Positions 55,918-64,000 of a stretch of DNA of 64,000 nt are shown here, piece after piece. The stretch is from Stigmatella ashevillena. GTDB lineage: Bacteria; Myxococcota; Myxococcia; Myxococcales; Myxococcaceae. A program made the translations under genes and the position numbers. Below the pieces are notes generated by a model. It was not told the origin of the DNA. It worked only from the letters and a program-made list of their open reading frames with translations, and searched no databases. Where the stretch lies: positions 4,458,425 to 4,522,424 of the forward strand of contig NZ_JAQNDM010000002.1 in the NCBI RefSeq assembly GCF_028368975.1. The letters run 5' to 3'. Position 1 is the first letter of the stretch; each line of letters opens with the position of its first letter.

Positions 55918-57062
55918 TGACCGGTAAGAGCCTCTCGGCCCTGCGCGCCGAGTTTCCGCTGCTCCAGACGTGCACCTACCTCAACAGCAACTCCACCGGG
56001 GCGTTCCCCCGGGGCATGGAGGCGGTGCTCCAGCGCTACTCGCGGACACTCCAGGAGTGGCGCGACGAGGTGTGGGAGGGCTGGTGGGCCGACTGGCACG
56101 CCTACGCGGACGCGGTGGCGCGCTTCATCGGCGGGCCCCCGGGCTCCGTGGTGACGGACGGCAACCTCACCACCCTGATGGGACGGCTGGCCACGTGCTT
56201 CGACTTCCAGGGGGAGCGGCGCCGCGTGGTGATGACGTCGCTGGAGTTTCCCACCGTGCCCTTCCTCTGGAGCGGCTTTGGCCGCTACGGCGCGGAGACG
56301 GTGGTGGTGCCCTCCGAAGGGGGGCGCGTGAACGAGGAGCAGCTGTGCGCCGCCATCGACGAGCGCACGCGCGTGGTCAGCATCTGCCACGCCAGCTTCG
56401 CCACGGGCGCGCTGCTGGACCTGGCGCCGGTGGTGCGGCGGGCGCACGCGGTGGGCGCCCAGGTGGTGGTGGATGCCTACCAGTCCGTGGGCGCCGTCCC
56501 CATCGACGTGGAGGCGCTGGGCGTGGACTTCCTGCTGGGGGGCGCGCACAAGTGGATGTGCGGCTCCGTGGAGAGCGCCTTCCTGTACGTGCGCCCCGCG
56601 CTGCTGCCCACGCTGAGGCCCGCGGCCACCGGGTGGATGGCGGCGGAGAACCCGCTCACCTTCGAGCCGGCGCGGGACTGGGCCCCCACGGCGCGGCGGC
56701 TGGCCAGTGGCACGCCGGCGGTGCTGCCCTCGCAGCTGTCTCAAGTGGGGTTGGATCTGCTGAACGCCGCCGGCATCCAGACCATCCGCGAGCACTCACT
56801 GCGGAGCACCGCGCGGGTGATGGCGCGCGCGGACGAGGCGGGCCTGCCGGTGGTGACGCCCCGCGCGGACGCTCAGCGCGCCGGGGTGGTGACGATGCGG
56901 TTTGCCGGGGACGCCCAGGTGGCGCGCCGGCTGGTGGAGGGGGGTTTCGTGTGCAGCTACCGCGGCGGACTGCGGGTGGCTCCGCATTTCTACAACACGC
57001 TGGATGAGGTGGACCGATTCATGGATCAGCTCGTGGCCGAGGCCCGGAAGGAGGCGGCATGA
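55917..57062 (+). CDS. Class-V PLP-dependent enzyme (kynureninase/aminotransferase-like)
   Basis: A 381-residue fold-type I enzyme from ATG 55917, overlapping the preceding stop by one base. Family features are YLNSNSTGAFPRG near the N-terminus, the PLP Asp in VVDAYQSVGAVPIDV, and the Schiff-base Lys in LLGGAHKWMCGS. Kynureninase cleaves kynurenine to anthranilate and alanine, and its pairing with a TDO-family gene favours such a role, but the active-site context is as close to class-V aminotransferases and desulfurases. The stop overlaps the methyltransferase start. Confidence 0.83.
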   Translation: MTGKSLSALRAEFPLLQTCTYLNSNSTGAFPRGMEAVLQRYSRTLQEWRDEVWEGWWADWHAYADAVARFIGGPPGSVVTDGNLTTLMGRLATCFDFQGERRRVVMTSLEFPTVPFLWSGFGRYGAETVVVPSEGGRVNEEQLCAAIDERTRVVSICHASFATGALLDLAPVVRRAHAVGAQVVVDAYQSVGAVPIDVEALGVDFLLGGAHKWMCGSVESAFLYVRPALLPTLRPAATGWMAAENPLTFEPARDWAPTARRLASGTPAVLPSQLSQVGLDLLNAAGIQTIREHSLRSTARVMARADEAGLPVVTPRADAQRAGVVTMRFAGDAQVARRLVEGGFVCSYRGGLRVAPHFYNTLDEVDRFMDQLVAEARKEAA

Positions 57063-58081
57063 GTGGGCAAGCCGCTTCGCCGCGCGCGCTCCTGCACCTG
57101 CTGTACAACAGCGCGCGCGCCCTCGACGTGGTGCAGACCGCCCGCGAAATGGGGCTGCTGACGGCGCTGGAGAAGGGCCCGGTGACGCTGGGCGAGCTGT
57201 CCACGCAGCACCGCCTGGTGCCCGGGCGGCTCTACAAGTTCCTCGACTGCCTGGAGAGCCTGGGGCTGGTGCAGCGCGAGCAGACCACGGACGCGCTCGT
57301 GGAGGCGCGCTACACGGCGGCGCAGGGCCTGAGCGCGGCGGCGGAGGCCGTGGTGGGCCCCCACTCGCTGGAGCGGGACCGGGAGAAGTACAACTGGGGC
57401 GCGCTGTACGGCCACCTGCCCGAGGTGTTGCGCGGCGAGCGCAGCATGCCGCGCGATTCCTTCGACTGGCCCCCGAGCACGCCGGAGCAGGTGGCGGGCT
57501 TCGAGGCCAGCATGGCCGCGGGGCTGGGCCCCATCCTCGAGGTGTTCCGCACCCACGGCAGCAAACTGTGGAAGCCCGGCCAGAAGCTGCTGGAGGTGGG
57601 CGGAGGAGACGGAACCCTGGCGGCGCGCCTGCTGGAGGAGCACGCCGGGCTGACCGTGGACGTCTACAACCTGCCCTCCACGGAGGGGCTCGTCACCCAT
57701 ACGCGCGAGAAGCACGCGCTGGGCGGGCGCCTGGGCTTCGTGGGCGGAGACTTCCTGCACGAGCCGCTGCCGGGCGGCTACAACGCCATCTCCTTCGTGC
57801 GCGTGCTGCATGACTGGCCCGCGGAGACGGCGCGCATGCTGATGAAGGCCGCGCACGCCGCGCTGCCCTCGGGCGGCCGCATCCTCATCTGCGAGGAGTT
57901 CCGCACCCCCGAGCGCCTGGCGGCCCAGTTCTTCTGGTCCTACTTCCTCATGGGCGTGGACAGCTGCGTGAGCCGGCTGCGCGAGGTGCAGTTCTACCTG
58001 AAGGCGCTCACGGAGCTGGGCTTCCAGCAGCCCGAGGTGCTGCCCGGGCCGTTCGAGCTCGTCGTCGCGACCAAGGCATAA
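57059..58081 (+). CDS. SAM-dependent O-methyltransferase
   Basis: A 340-residue methyltransferase from ATG 57059, overlapping the PLP enzyme by four bases. The N-terminal winged-helix dimerisation domain (LLHLLYNSARALDVVQTAREM, LVPGRLYKFLDCLESLGLV) and the C-terminal Rossmann domain (LLEVGGGDGTLAARLLEE, FVGGDFLHEPLP, RVLHDWP with the catalytic-region His) are of the acetylserotonin/caffeate O-methyltransferase type used in secondary metabolism. The three overlapping genes (TDO-family, PLP enzyme, methyltransferase) look like a small biosynthetic set. A strong hairpin follows. Confidence 0.9.
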   Translation: MSGQAASPRALLHLLYNSARALDVVQTAREMGLLTALEKGPVTLGELSTQHRLVPGRLYKFLDCLESLGLVQREQTTDALVEARYTAAQGLSAAAEAVVGPHSLERDREKYNWGALYGHLPEVLRGERSMPRDSFDWPPSTPEQVAGFEASMAAGLGPILEVFRTHGSKLWKPGQKLLEVGGGDGTLAARLLEEHAGLTVDVYNLPSTEGLVTHTREKHALGGRLGFVGGDFLHEPLPGGYNAISFVRVLHDWPAETARMLMKAAHAALPSGGRILICEEFRTPERLAAQFFWSYFLMGVDSCVSRLREVQFYLKALTELGFQQPEVLPGPFELVVATKA

Positions 58082-58095
58082 CGGCCGAGAAGAAA

Positions 58096-58131
58096 GCCGG
58101 ACCGGGACAGGGAGGATCCGTCCCGGCCGGC
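58096..58131. terminator. Hairpin after the methyltransferase gene
   Basis: GCCGGACCGGGAC pairs with GTCCCGGCCGGC around an 11-base loop, 15 bases after the stop. No T run follows. It lies in a convergent interval with the NarL-type gene. Confidence 0.7.
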
Positions 58132-58186
58132 GAATGAATACCCGACTGCTGAACCAAGATGAGTCCGGTACAGCCCTGTCCCCATA

Positions 58187-58204
58187 GGACTTCGGTCCAA
58201 CAAC
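58187..58204. promoter_or_regulatory. Conserved motif GGAC-N4-GTCCAAYAAC, copy 1
   Basis: The site reads GGACTTCGGTCCAACAAC, eight bases from the 3' end of the NarL-type gene. The second copy at 59016-59033 differs only in the four spacer bases and one pyrimidine. The GGAC/GTCC arms form a dyad. Confidence 0.5.
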
Positions 58205-58211
58205 GGCTCCT

Positions 58212-58883
58212 TCATTCGAAGGCCGGACGTTCCAGACCGAGCTGGCATGCCAGCATCGCCATCTGCGTGCGGTTCTCCACCTTGAGCTTCTGGTAGATGC
58301 TGGTGATGTGCGCCTTCACCGTGCGCTCGGTGATGTTGAGACAGGCGGCGATCTTCAGGTTGTCCGCACCGGTGGAGATGTAGCGCAAGACCTCGAACTG
58401 GCGGGGCGTGAGCAACCGGATCCCCGTGGCCTCCATCGCCGGGCTCGCCGCGGCCTGGGTGGAGAAGAGCTCCAGCGGACGCAGGAGCTCGCCCTGCGCC
58501 ACCCGCTCCACGGCGCCCACCAGCTCCGCGCAGGTCACCTTCAGCTTGCATAAGTAACCCGCCGCCCCCGCGCGAAAGCACCGCTCCATCACCGCCGCGT
58601 CATGGTCGCCGGACAACACGAGGGGCCGCACGGAGGGAAAGAAGTCATGCAACAATTCCACGGCGCGAACACCATCTGTCACCACCGTGTCCTGGGTCCG
58701 CTCGAGCCTCAAATCCACAATGGCGACGTCCGGCGGGTGCTGGCGCATGGAGGCCATGAAGTCTTCGAGCGTCGAACAGCTCGCGACCACCTCGAAACCC
58801 GAGCTCTCACAGATTGAAACAAGGCTCTCTAGAAAAACTTGCTGATCCTCGAGGATCCCCACCCTGATCACATGAACAGCCAT
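58212..58883 (-). CDS. NarL/FixJ-type response regulator
   Basis: A 223-residue DNA-binding regulator from ATG 58883, preceded by GGAGAG. The receiver has an acidic pair in GILEDQQVF, acceptor Asp in AIVDLRLER (followed by a four-residue longer loop) and Lys in YLCKLK. The LuxR-type helix-turn-helix is complete (LTPRQFEVLRYISTGADNLKIA, TERTVKAHITSIYQKL). No kinase is directly adjacent on its strand. It is divergent from the CheR-PAS gene, and the two GGAC-N4-GTCC motifs bracket it, so it may control itself and its neighbours through them. Confidence 0.93.
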   Translation of the reverse strand: MAVHVIRVGILEDQQVFLESLVSICESSGFEVVASCSTLEDFMASMRQHPPDVAIVDLRLERTQDTVVTDGVRAVELLHDFFPSVRPLVLSGDHDAAVMERCFRAGAAGYLCKLKVTCAELVGAVERVAQGELLRPLELFSTQAAASPAMEATGIRLLTPRQFEVLRYISTGADNLKIAACLNITERTVKAHITSIYQKLKVENRTQMAMLACQLGLERPAFE

Positions 58884-59015
58884 GGTTGCTCTCCTGAAGC
58901 CTGACTCTGGCAAACCGCTTCAATTGTAATGAGCTACCCCGGCTAGAAAGAAAGACGCGCTCCCCTCATCTCTCTGTCCACTCAACACATGGAAACCTGG
59001 GCGAACTCCCGCCTC

Positions 59016-59033
59016 GGACCTAAGTCCAATAAC
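59016..59033. promoter_or_regulatory. Conserved motif GGAC-N4-GTCCAAYAAC, copy 2
   Basis: The site reads GGACCTAAGTCCAATAAC and lies in the divergent promoter region between the NarL-type regulator (start 58883) and the CheR-PAS gene (start 59129). Its placement is that of an operator or activator site. Confidence 0.5.
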
Positions 59034-59128
59034 AATTGAGTCCTGCGAGAGCCATACTGTCTGGTCTCTCTCGCCAGGGTACCCCGCTCCTTGCCCCTGC
59101 TCCAGTCCCTGGGCTACAGCCACACCCC

Positions 59129-61081
59129 ATGGCCAGCAAACCCCCGCGCGACAGCGAATTGGAAGCCATCCTCGAAAAGGTCCGGCAGGTCCGGAGCTTC
59201 GACTTCCGCAGCTACAAGCGGGCCACGCTTCAGCGCCGCATCGATCGGCGCATGGCCGCCACGCACTGCCGGACCCGCACCGCGTACCTGGCCCTGCTCG
59301 AGCGAGACGCGAACGAGGTGAACACGCTCGTCTCCTCCATGCTCATCAAGCTCACCACCTTCTTCCGAGACCCGGAGGTGTGGACGTCGCTCGAGAAGGT
59401 GGTGCGGGACATGGTGCGCAAGCGCCGGCCCGAGCAGGAGCTGCGCATCTGGAGCGCGGGGTGCGCCACCGGCGAGGAGGCCTATTCGATTGCCATCATC
59501 GCCGCCGAGGCCCTGGGCCCCGGCCTGCCCGGGACGGAGCTGAAGGTGTTTGGCACGGACGTGGACGAGGCGGCCATCGCCTTCGCGCGCCGCGGCGTCT
59601 ACACCGCCCAACAGCTCGAGAGCTGCTCCAAGGAAAGGCTTGCGCGCTGGTTCGTCCCCGCCAGCGGGGGGTATGCGGTGCGCAAGGAGATCCGCCGCAC
59701 GGTCGTCTTCGGGGTGAACAACCTCGTCTCCGACGCGCCCGTCTCGCGGATCGATCTCATCCTCTGCCGCAACGTCTTCATCTACCTGGACGCGGAACTC
59801 CAGAAGCGCTCGCTGGCGCGCTTCCACTTCGCCCTTCGCCAGGAGGGAGTCCTGGCCCTGGGACGTTCGGAGCTCATCCCCTTCGCCGCCAAGCTCTTCG
59901 AGCCGGTGGACCTGACCCGGCGCATCTACCGCAAGGATGGGCGGCAGGAGCTGACCTGGGCCCCCCAGGACCGGGTGATTCACGCGAGCGAGCCCACCGA
60001 GCCTGGGCGGTTTCCCCCCGACGCGCAGCATCCCCGGGACGCGCAGCGCGTCCTGCTACGCGAGGTGCTCGACTCCCATCCCTGCCCCGTCATCGCCACG
60101 GACAACGAGGGGGGCATCATCCTCTTCAATCAGGCCGCCGCACGGCTCTGGGGCCGCACCGAAGCGGACGTCAGCGGCAAGCGGCTGGTGTCCCTGGCGC
60201 TGCCGGGGCTGAGCCAGGACTTGCTCGTGGAGCAGAGCGCCCGCGTAAAGGCCGGCCGCTCCGAGCGGGAGGTGGGCGACGGCACCCTGAAGCTCCTGGG
60301 CGCGGAGCCAGTGGCCATCCGGGTCCTGGTCGTCCCCTTGCGCTCCGTCTCGGCCGACGCCGCGGGCCTGCTGTACGTGGCACACGATGTGACGACGCTG
60401 AGGAGCCTGGAGCAGAACCTCCAGCTGGCCAACGATGAGCTGAACAACGCCAACCTCCGGCTCCAGTCCTCCAACGAGGAGATGCGCGCCGCCAACGAGG
60501 AGTTGGAGACGACCAACGAGGAGCTCCAGAGCGCCAACGAGGAACTCCAGACGACCAACGAGGAGCTCCAGTCCACCAATGAGGAGCTGGAGACGACCAA
60601 CGAGGAGCTCCAGTCCACCAACGCCGAGCTGGACGCCACCAACCGGGAGCTGGCCCACCGCACCCAGGAGATGGACGCGTTGAGCTTCTGCCAGAACACC
60701 ATCATCCGCGCCCTCTCCGAGGGGACGGTGGTGCTGGACCCCACCGGCCACATCAGCACCTGGAACCTTGCCGCCGAGCGGCTGCTGGGCCTCACCGAGC
60801 GAGAGGCCCTGGGACAGGTGTTGTGGACCTTGAGCATCCCCGCCCTCAGTCGGTCCCTGCTGACCCGCATCCGCAAGCACCTGACGGCCAACCGGACCTT
60901 GCGCCAGGAGGACGTCAGCTATCAGCTTCCCCATGGCGGACGGGGCCGAGCCACCCTGGTGGCCATCCCCCTCATTATGGATTCACAAGTCCTCGGCGCT
61001 ATCATCCTCTTCGAGGACACCACCCGATTGAACTCGTTGACGCAAAAGAACCGGGAAATGAAGGAGCGCTTGAAAACATGA
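59129..61081 (+). CDS. CheR-type methyltransferase fused to PAS domains
   Basis: A 650-residue protein from ATG 59129 (MASKPPRDSELEAILEK). CheR N- and C-terminal domains cover about 10-275: FDFRSYKRATLQRRIDRRM, MLIKLTTFFRDPEVW, IWSAGCATGEEAYSIAII (SAM site), and LILCRNVFIYLD. A PAS domain (about 310-430) is followed by a perfect-looking coiled coil of repeated EELQ/ETTNEE heptads (about 445-505), then a second PAS domain. This is the CheR half of CheB-CheR-PAS-type signalling proteins. It overlaps the next kinase gene by four bases (ATGA). Confidence 0.93.
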   Translation: MASKPPRDSELEAILEKVRQVRSFDFRSYKRATLQRRIDRRMAATHCRTRTAYLALLERDANEVNTLVSSMLIKLTTFFRDPEVWTSLEKVVRDMVRKRRPEQELRIWSAGCATGEEAYSIAIIAAEALGPGLPGTELKVFGTDVDEAAIAFARRGVYTAQQLESCSKERLARWFVPASGGYAVRKEIRRTVVFGVNNLVSDAPVSRIDLILCRNVFIYLDAELQKRSLARFHFALRQEGVLALGRSELIPFAAKLFEPVDLTRRIYRKDGRQELTWAPQDRVIHASEPTEPGRFPPDAQHPRDAQRVLLREVLDSHPCPVIATDNEGGIILFNQAAARLWGRTEADVSGKRLVSLALPGLSQDLLVEQSARVKAGRSEREVGDGTLKLLGAEPVAIRVLVVPLRSVSADAAGLLYVAHDVTTLRSLEQNLQLANDELNNANLRLQSSNEEMRAANEELETTNEELQSANEELQTTNEELQSTNEELETTNEELQSTNAELDATNRELAHRTQEMDALSFCQNTIIRALSEGTVVLDPTGHISTWNLAAERLLGLTEREALGQVLWTLSIPALSRSLLTRIRKHLTANRTLRQEDVSYQLPHGGRGRATLVAIPLIMDSQVLGAIILFEDTTRLNSLTQKNREMKERLKT

Positions 61082-62745
61082 GCCACCGCCGCCCTCACCC
61101 TCGTCTGCCTTCCGGCCCCGTCACGGGGCCCGAGGTCAGGCCCAGGGGGGCGCTGCTGCGCAAGTACCAGGAGCTGACCGCCAAGCACGAAGCCCTGGTC
61201 CACCGCCTGGAGCACCGCAACGACGAGCGCATCTCCACCTACCAGCTCTCGACGTGGGCCTTGGAAACGACGGCAAGTGCGCTCGTTCTCCTGCGCGCTC
61301 AGTCCGTCCTGCTGGCCAACCGGCGCTGGCATGCGCTGGCGCGCAGCGGCCCCTGGCAGCCACTGCGCCAGGGGGAAACCACCGGCCCCCTCATGGCGAC
61401 GCTCCGGGAGGTGGTCAACCATGAAATCGAGGCCTTGCTCTCCTCGAAGGAAAAGGGCATCCGCGACCAGCTCTACCGGAAGCAGGGCTCGAACGAGACG
61501 CTGGAAATTCGCGTGGAGCGGGCAGGCCCTCTCACACGTGTCGCCCACACCCAGATGGTCCTGGCCCTCATCCACGACGTCACCCAGGAGACGCTCGCCG
61601 CGGCCGAGTTGGAAGAGGCGCGCGAGGCGCTGGCCCGGCAAGAGAACCTGAGGGCCCTGGGCGAGATGGCCTCGGGCATCGCGCACGACCTCAACAACAC
61701 CCTCAACGCCATGCGGCTCCGGCTGGAGCTGCTCCAGCGCGACGCGGAGTTCGCGCCGCACCAGGCGAAGAACTTGAAGTCCCTCACGCAAATCGTCTCC
61801 GACGCGGGCACCCGCGTGCGCCACTTACAGGAGTTCTCGCGGCAGCGGTTCGAGCCCAGCCACGAGCAGGTCCACCTCCACGGCATCCTCCGCGAGGCGG
61901 TGGAGCTTGCCCGCGACAGCATCGAGCAGCGCGCGCAGAGCGAGGGGATCCAGGTTCGCATCGTGAACGAAGTGCCCGTCTTGCCCGCCGTGAACGGCGA
62001 GGCGGCGGATTTGCGCTACGTCTTCCTCAACCTGATCCTCAATGCCCGGGATGCCATGCCCCAGGGGGGAACGGTGTACCTGCGCGGCACCGCCAGTGCC
62101 ACGCGGGTGGTCATCACGGTGGAGGACGAGGGCACGGGCATCCCCAAGGACCACCTGGACAGCATCTTCATGCCCTTCTTCACCACCAAGGGGGCCAAAG
62201 GCACCGGCCTGGGCTTGTCCATGGCCTATGGCGTCGTCTCGCGTTCCGGGGGAGCCATCACCGCGGCCAACCGGCCCAAGGGCGGTGCGGTCTTCACCCT
62301 CACCTTCCCCGTCCAGAACACCGCGCTGGCGGCCCCGGAGCCCCACGTCCGGACGGCCTCCTCCTTGCGCACCCTGAGGGGACGCGTGCTCGTCATCGAC
62401 GATGAGGCCTCCAGCCGCGAGACGCTCATGATCGCCCTTGAGTCCCTCGGGCTCACCGTGGAAGGGGTGGCCAGCGGGACCGCGGCCCTCAAGCTGCTGC
62501 GCAAGGGCCTCCTGTGGGACGCCGTGCTCTGCAACCATGGCATGCCCGCCCTGAAGGGGGAGACGGTGGCCCAGCGGCTGAACAAGCTCGCCCCCCAGCT
62601 TCCCCTCTTTCTCCTCACCAGCAGCCCCATCGAAGACGCCGCGCAGGCCGCGATGCCCAGCAACGTGCGGGGCCTGCTCGCCAAGCCGCTGGCACTGGCC
62701 CACCTCTGGGAAGTCCTGGATCGTGTTCTTCCCCGGAAGAAGTAA
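61078..62745 (+). CDS. Histidine kinase with a C-terminal receiver lacking the acceptor Asp
   Basis: A 555-residue kinase from ATG 61078 coupled to the CheR-PAS gene. The N-terminus has a basic coil and a PAS-like region (STWALETTASALVLL). The dimerisation box is EMASGIAHDLNNTLNAMRL, as in NtrB-like HisKA proteins, with N box NLILNARDAMP, G1 DEGTGIP and FFTTKGAKGTGLGLSMAYG. The receiver (about 430-550) begins VLVIDDEASSRE and keeps the LAKPLA lysine, but the phospho-acceptor position reads VLCNHGMP, Asn instead of Asp. It probably signals by a non-phosphorylated receiver or is decaying. Confidence 0.92.
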   Translation: MSHRRPHPRLPSGPVTGPEVRPRGALLRKYQELTAKHEALVHRLEHRNDERISTYQLSTWALETTASALVLLRAQSVLLANRRWHALARSGPWQPLRQGETTGPLMATLREVVNHEIEALLSSKEKGIRDQLYRKQGSNETLEIRVERAGPLTRVAHTQMVLALIHDVTQETLAAAELEEAREALARQENLRALGEMASGIAHDLNNTLNAMRLRLELLQRDAEFAPHQAKNLKSLTQIVSDAGTRVRHLQEFSRQRFEPSHEQVHLHGILREAVELARDSIEQRAQSEGIQVRIVNEVPVLPAVNGEAADLRYVFLNLILNARDAMPQGGTVYLRGTASATRVVITVEDEGTGIPKDHLDSIFMPFFTTKGAKGTGLGLSMAYGVVSRSGGAITAANRPKGGAVFTLTFPVQNTALAAPEPHVRTASSLRTLRGRVLVIDDEASSRETLMIALESLGLTVEGVASGTAALKLLRKGLLWDAVLCNHGMPALKGETVAQRLNKLAPQLPLFLLTSSPIEDAAQAAMPSNVRGLLAKPLALAHLWEVLDRVLPRKK

Positions 62746-62768
62746 GGCCTCTTCAGGCAGCCCCCCGC

Positions 62769-63833
62769 TCAGTTCGACTGCTGCTCCTGAGAATCCGCAG
62801 CCGCGGGCAGGGAGGCCTCCTGGGGAAGGAGGCTCCCGCTCATGACCACCTGCCGGATGAGCAGGGCCTGGTGTTCGACCTCCCGGGCTCGCGCTTCGTA
62901 GCGCAGGGCCGAGTGGGCGTGGTTCCGGTCCCGGGCGTGTCTGGCCATGCGCCGGGCCAGCGCCGCGTTCTCCTCCAAGCTCCGGACCGCGGCCCACAGC
63001 GCCCCATCCAGGGCCCGGTGCTGCCCGGAAACGAGCGCTTTGTCCGTGAAGGCGTGGCCCACCCGGCAGCCGAAGCGCAGCTGGCCCTGCTCGTCCTGCT
63101 CGAAGAGCACGCCCCCACAGTCCGGGCAGGAGAAGTGCGAAGGATGGCCCTCGGCCGGGGGCGTGTTGACGGCTTTTGGATCCCCCTTCAGCTTGCCCAC
63201 CTCCCGCTTGAGGTCCAGGGAAGAACGCGCCTTGGGCACCTTGGCCACCTTGGGCACCAGACTCCGGGCCAGCCGGCGCAACAGCGCTCCCATCCCCGCG
63301 AGCGGCACGCAGTGATCCACCTTCAGATGCTCCAGCGCGCTGCGAGGCATGTCCGGGCAGTAGGCGTCCTTGGGATCCTGCACTACCGTCAACCCGCCTT
63401 GCATTTGAATGGCCAGCAACCCGGCGGTGCCACAGTCCATGGCCCCGGTGAGCACCACCCCCACCACGCGCGGGCCATAGGCGAGCGCCGCCGAACGGAA
63501 GAGCGGATCCACCGCGGGCCGGTGGTTGTTCTCCCGGGGTCCCTTCACCACGCGCACCAGGCCCTCCTCCACCAGCAGATGCCGGTCATTGGGTGCGACG
63601 TAGATACGGCCACTCGTCAACCGCTCCCCGTCCCTCGGATGGACAGCAGGCAAGGAGCCAGCCCGGGAGAGCAAGTCCGGCAGGACGCTGCGATGGCCGG
63701 CGGAGATGTGCAGGACGATGCAGACCGCCGCAGGGAAGTCCCTGGGAAGCTGTTCCACCAAGGCCATGAGCGCTTCGACGCCCCCCATCGAGGCACCGAT
63801 GACGATGAGATCGTGCTTGTCACGTCGAGCCAT
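62769..63833 (-). CDS. cheB: CheB-type protein-glutamate methylesterase with a zinc-ribbon tail
   Basis: A 354-residue protein from ATG 63833 (MARRDKHDLIVIGAS). The CheB catalytic domain is complete without an N-terminal receiver: nucleophile Ser in VIGASMGGVEAL, His in IVLHISAGHRS, Asp in LTGAMDCGTAGLLA. The C-terminal about 110 residues have a small zinc-binding pattern (CPDCGGVLFEQ, FGCRVGHAFT) and helices with many His/Arg. This domain layout occurs in stand-alone CheB proteins of two-component CheB/CheR modules. It is convergent with the kinase gene at 61078 and probably cooperates with the CheR-PAS protein at 59129. Confidence 0.92.
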   Translation of the reverse strand: MARRDKHDLIVIGASMGGVEALMALVEQLPRDFPAAVCIVLHISAGHRSVLPDLLSRAGSLPAVHPRDGERLTSGRIYVAPNDRHLLVEEGLVRVVKGPRENNHRPAVDPLFRSAALAYGPRVVGVVLTGAMDCGTAGLLAIQMQGGLTVVQDPKDAYCPDMPRSALEHLKVDHCVPLAGMGALLRRLARSLVPKVAKVPKARSSLDLKREVGKLKGDPKAVNTPPAEGHPSHFSCPDCGGVLFEQDEQGQLRFGCRVGHAFTDKALVSGQHRALDGALWAAVRSLEENAALARRMARHARDRNHAHSALRYEARAREVEHQALLIRQVVMSGSLLPQEASLPAAADSQEQQSN

Positions 63834-64000
63834 GCAATGGGCCCCTCCAGAGGGCGCCCTCGAAACTTGGGGATTCCCCCGACGTTATGGGCGTCCTTTT
63901 CCAGCAGGGTGCTGCTTGCTCGCTTGCAAGCTCTCCTGGATTTCAGGAGCTTCTTTTCCGCCATCGTCTTCGGGTTCAACGCGATTAACGAAAAGTTACC

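Noticed and set aside
60480-60640. Short tandem DNA repeats that might suggest a CRISPR or satellite array
   Set aside because: They encode the EELQTTNEE-type heptads of a coiled coil in the CheR-PAS protein; units are in frame and not separated by spacers.

Overview
The window is about 64 kb of high-GC chromosome that reads as a fruiting myxobacterium, most likely suborder Cystobacterineae (Stigmatella, Archangium, Cystobacter or Myxococcus type). The grounds are two eukaryotic-type Ser/Thr kinases, several one-off histidine kinases, large secreted lipoproteins and proteases, and SitA-like lipoprotein toxins with Imm11 and DUF3396 immunity proteins, which are typical of that group. This assignment rests on protein-family knowledge, not on a marker gene. 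Many very long antisense open frames are GC-bias shadows and are not annotated.

Region 1 (1-12.3 kb): the 5' part of a repeat-bearing lipoprotein, a Ser/Thr kinase fused to a MshEN-like domain and a dead receiver, and dnaJ. A 4.66-kb insertion at 4784-9446 follows. It is bounded by two direct 848-bp copies of an internally deleted IS1182-type element, each flanked by CTAG. Between them lie a kup fragment, an FAD-oxidase fragment, an orphan cobalamin riboswitch, an actinobacterial-looking TetR/SDR divergent pair with a large palindromic operator, and an IS91-type transposase remnant. Beyond it are an intact small gene whose stop codon lies in the IS target site and an MsbA-like ABC exporter.

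Region 2 (12.3-27 kb): ordinary accessory and housekeeping genes. These are membrane proteins of unknown role, a HAMP histidine kinase, lipoproteins, a HAD phosphatase, a large HEXXH metalloprotease with fibronectin-type repeats followed by tandem terminators, a zinc alcohol dehydrogenase with a SRPBCC protein, and an alpha/beta hydrolase.

Region 3 (27-46 kb): a polymorphic-toxin neighbourhood. Locus A (27.1-30.4 kb) has a SitA-like lipoprotein toxin, a helical-repeat putative immunity protein and a DUF3396 immunity protein, followed by a Ser/Thr kinase. Locus B (39.0-41.0 kb) has a full-length lipoprotein with an AHH nuclease tip plus Imm11. Locus C (42.6-44.6 kb) has an AHH toxin that has lost its signal peptide and C-terminus, followed by two Imm11 copies. 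A dead IS4-type element separates B from C, and a frameshifted beta-propeller gene abuts C. Between A and B are a RapA/SNF2 ATPase, with an attenuator-like leader, and a PQQ-type sugar dehydrogenase lipoprotein.

Region 4 (46.6-64 kb): signalling. A GAF histidine kinase is followed by a probable seven-gene co-directional unit: multihaem c-type cytochrome lipoprotein, FIST sensor, hybrid kinase with three receivers, single-domain receiver, TDO-family protein, class-V PLP enzyme and O-methyltransferase. Then come a NarL-type regulator flanked by two copies of a GGAC-N4-GTCC motif, a CheR-PAS protein, a histidine kinase with a dead receiver, and a CheB-type methylesterase. The strongest candidates for something undescribed are the FIST/kinase/TDO unit, the rapA leader, and the composite insertion carrying a foreign riboswitch.
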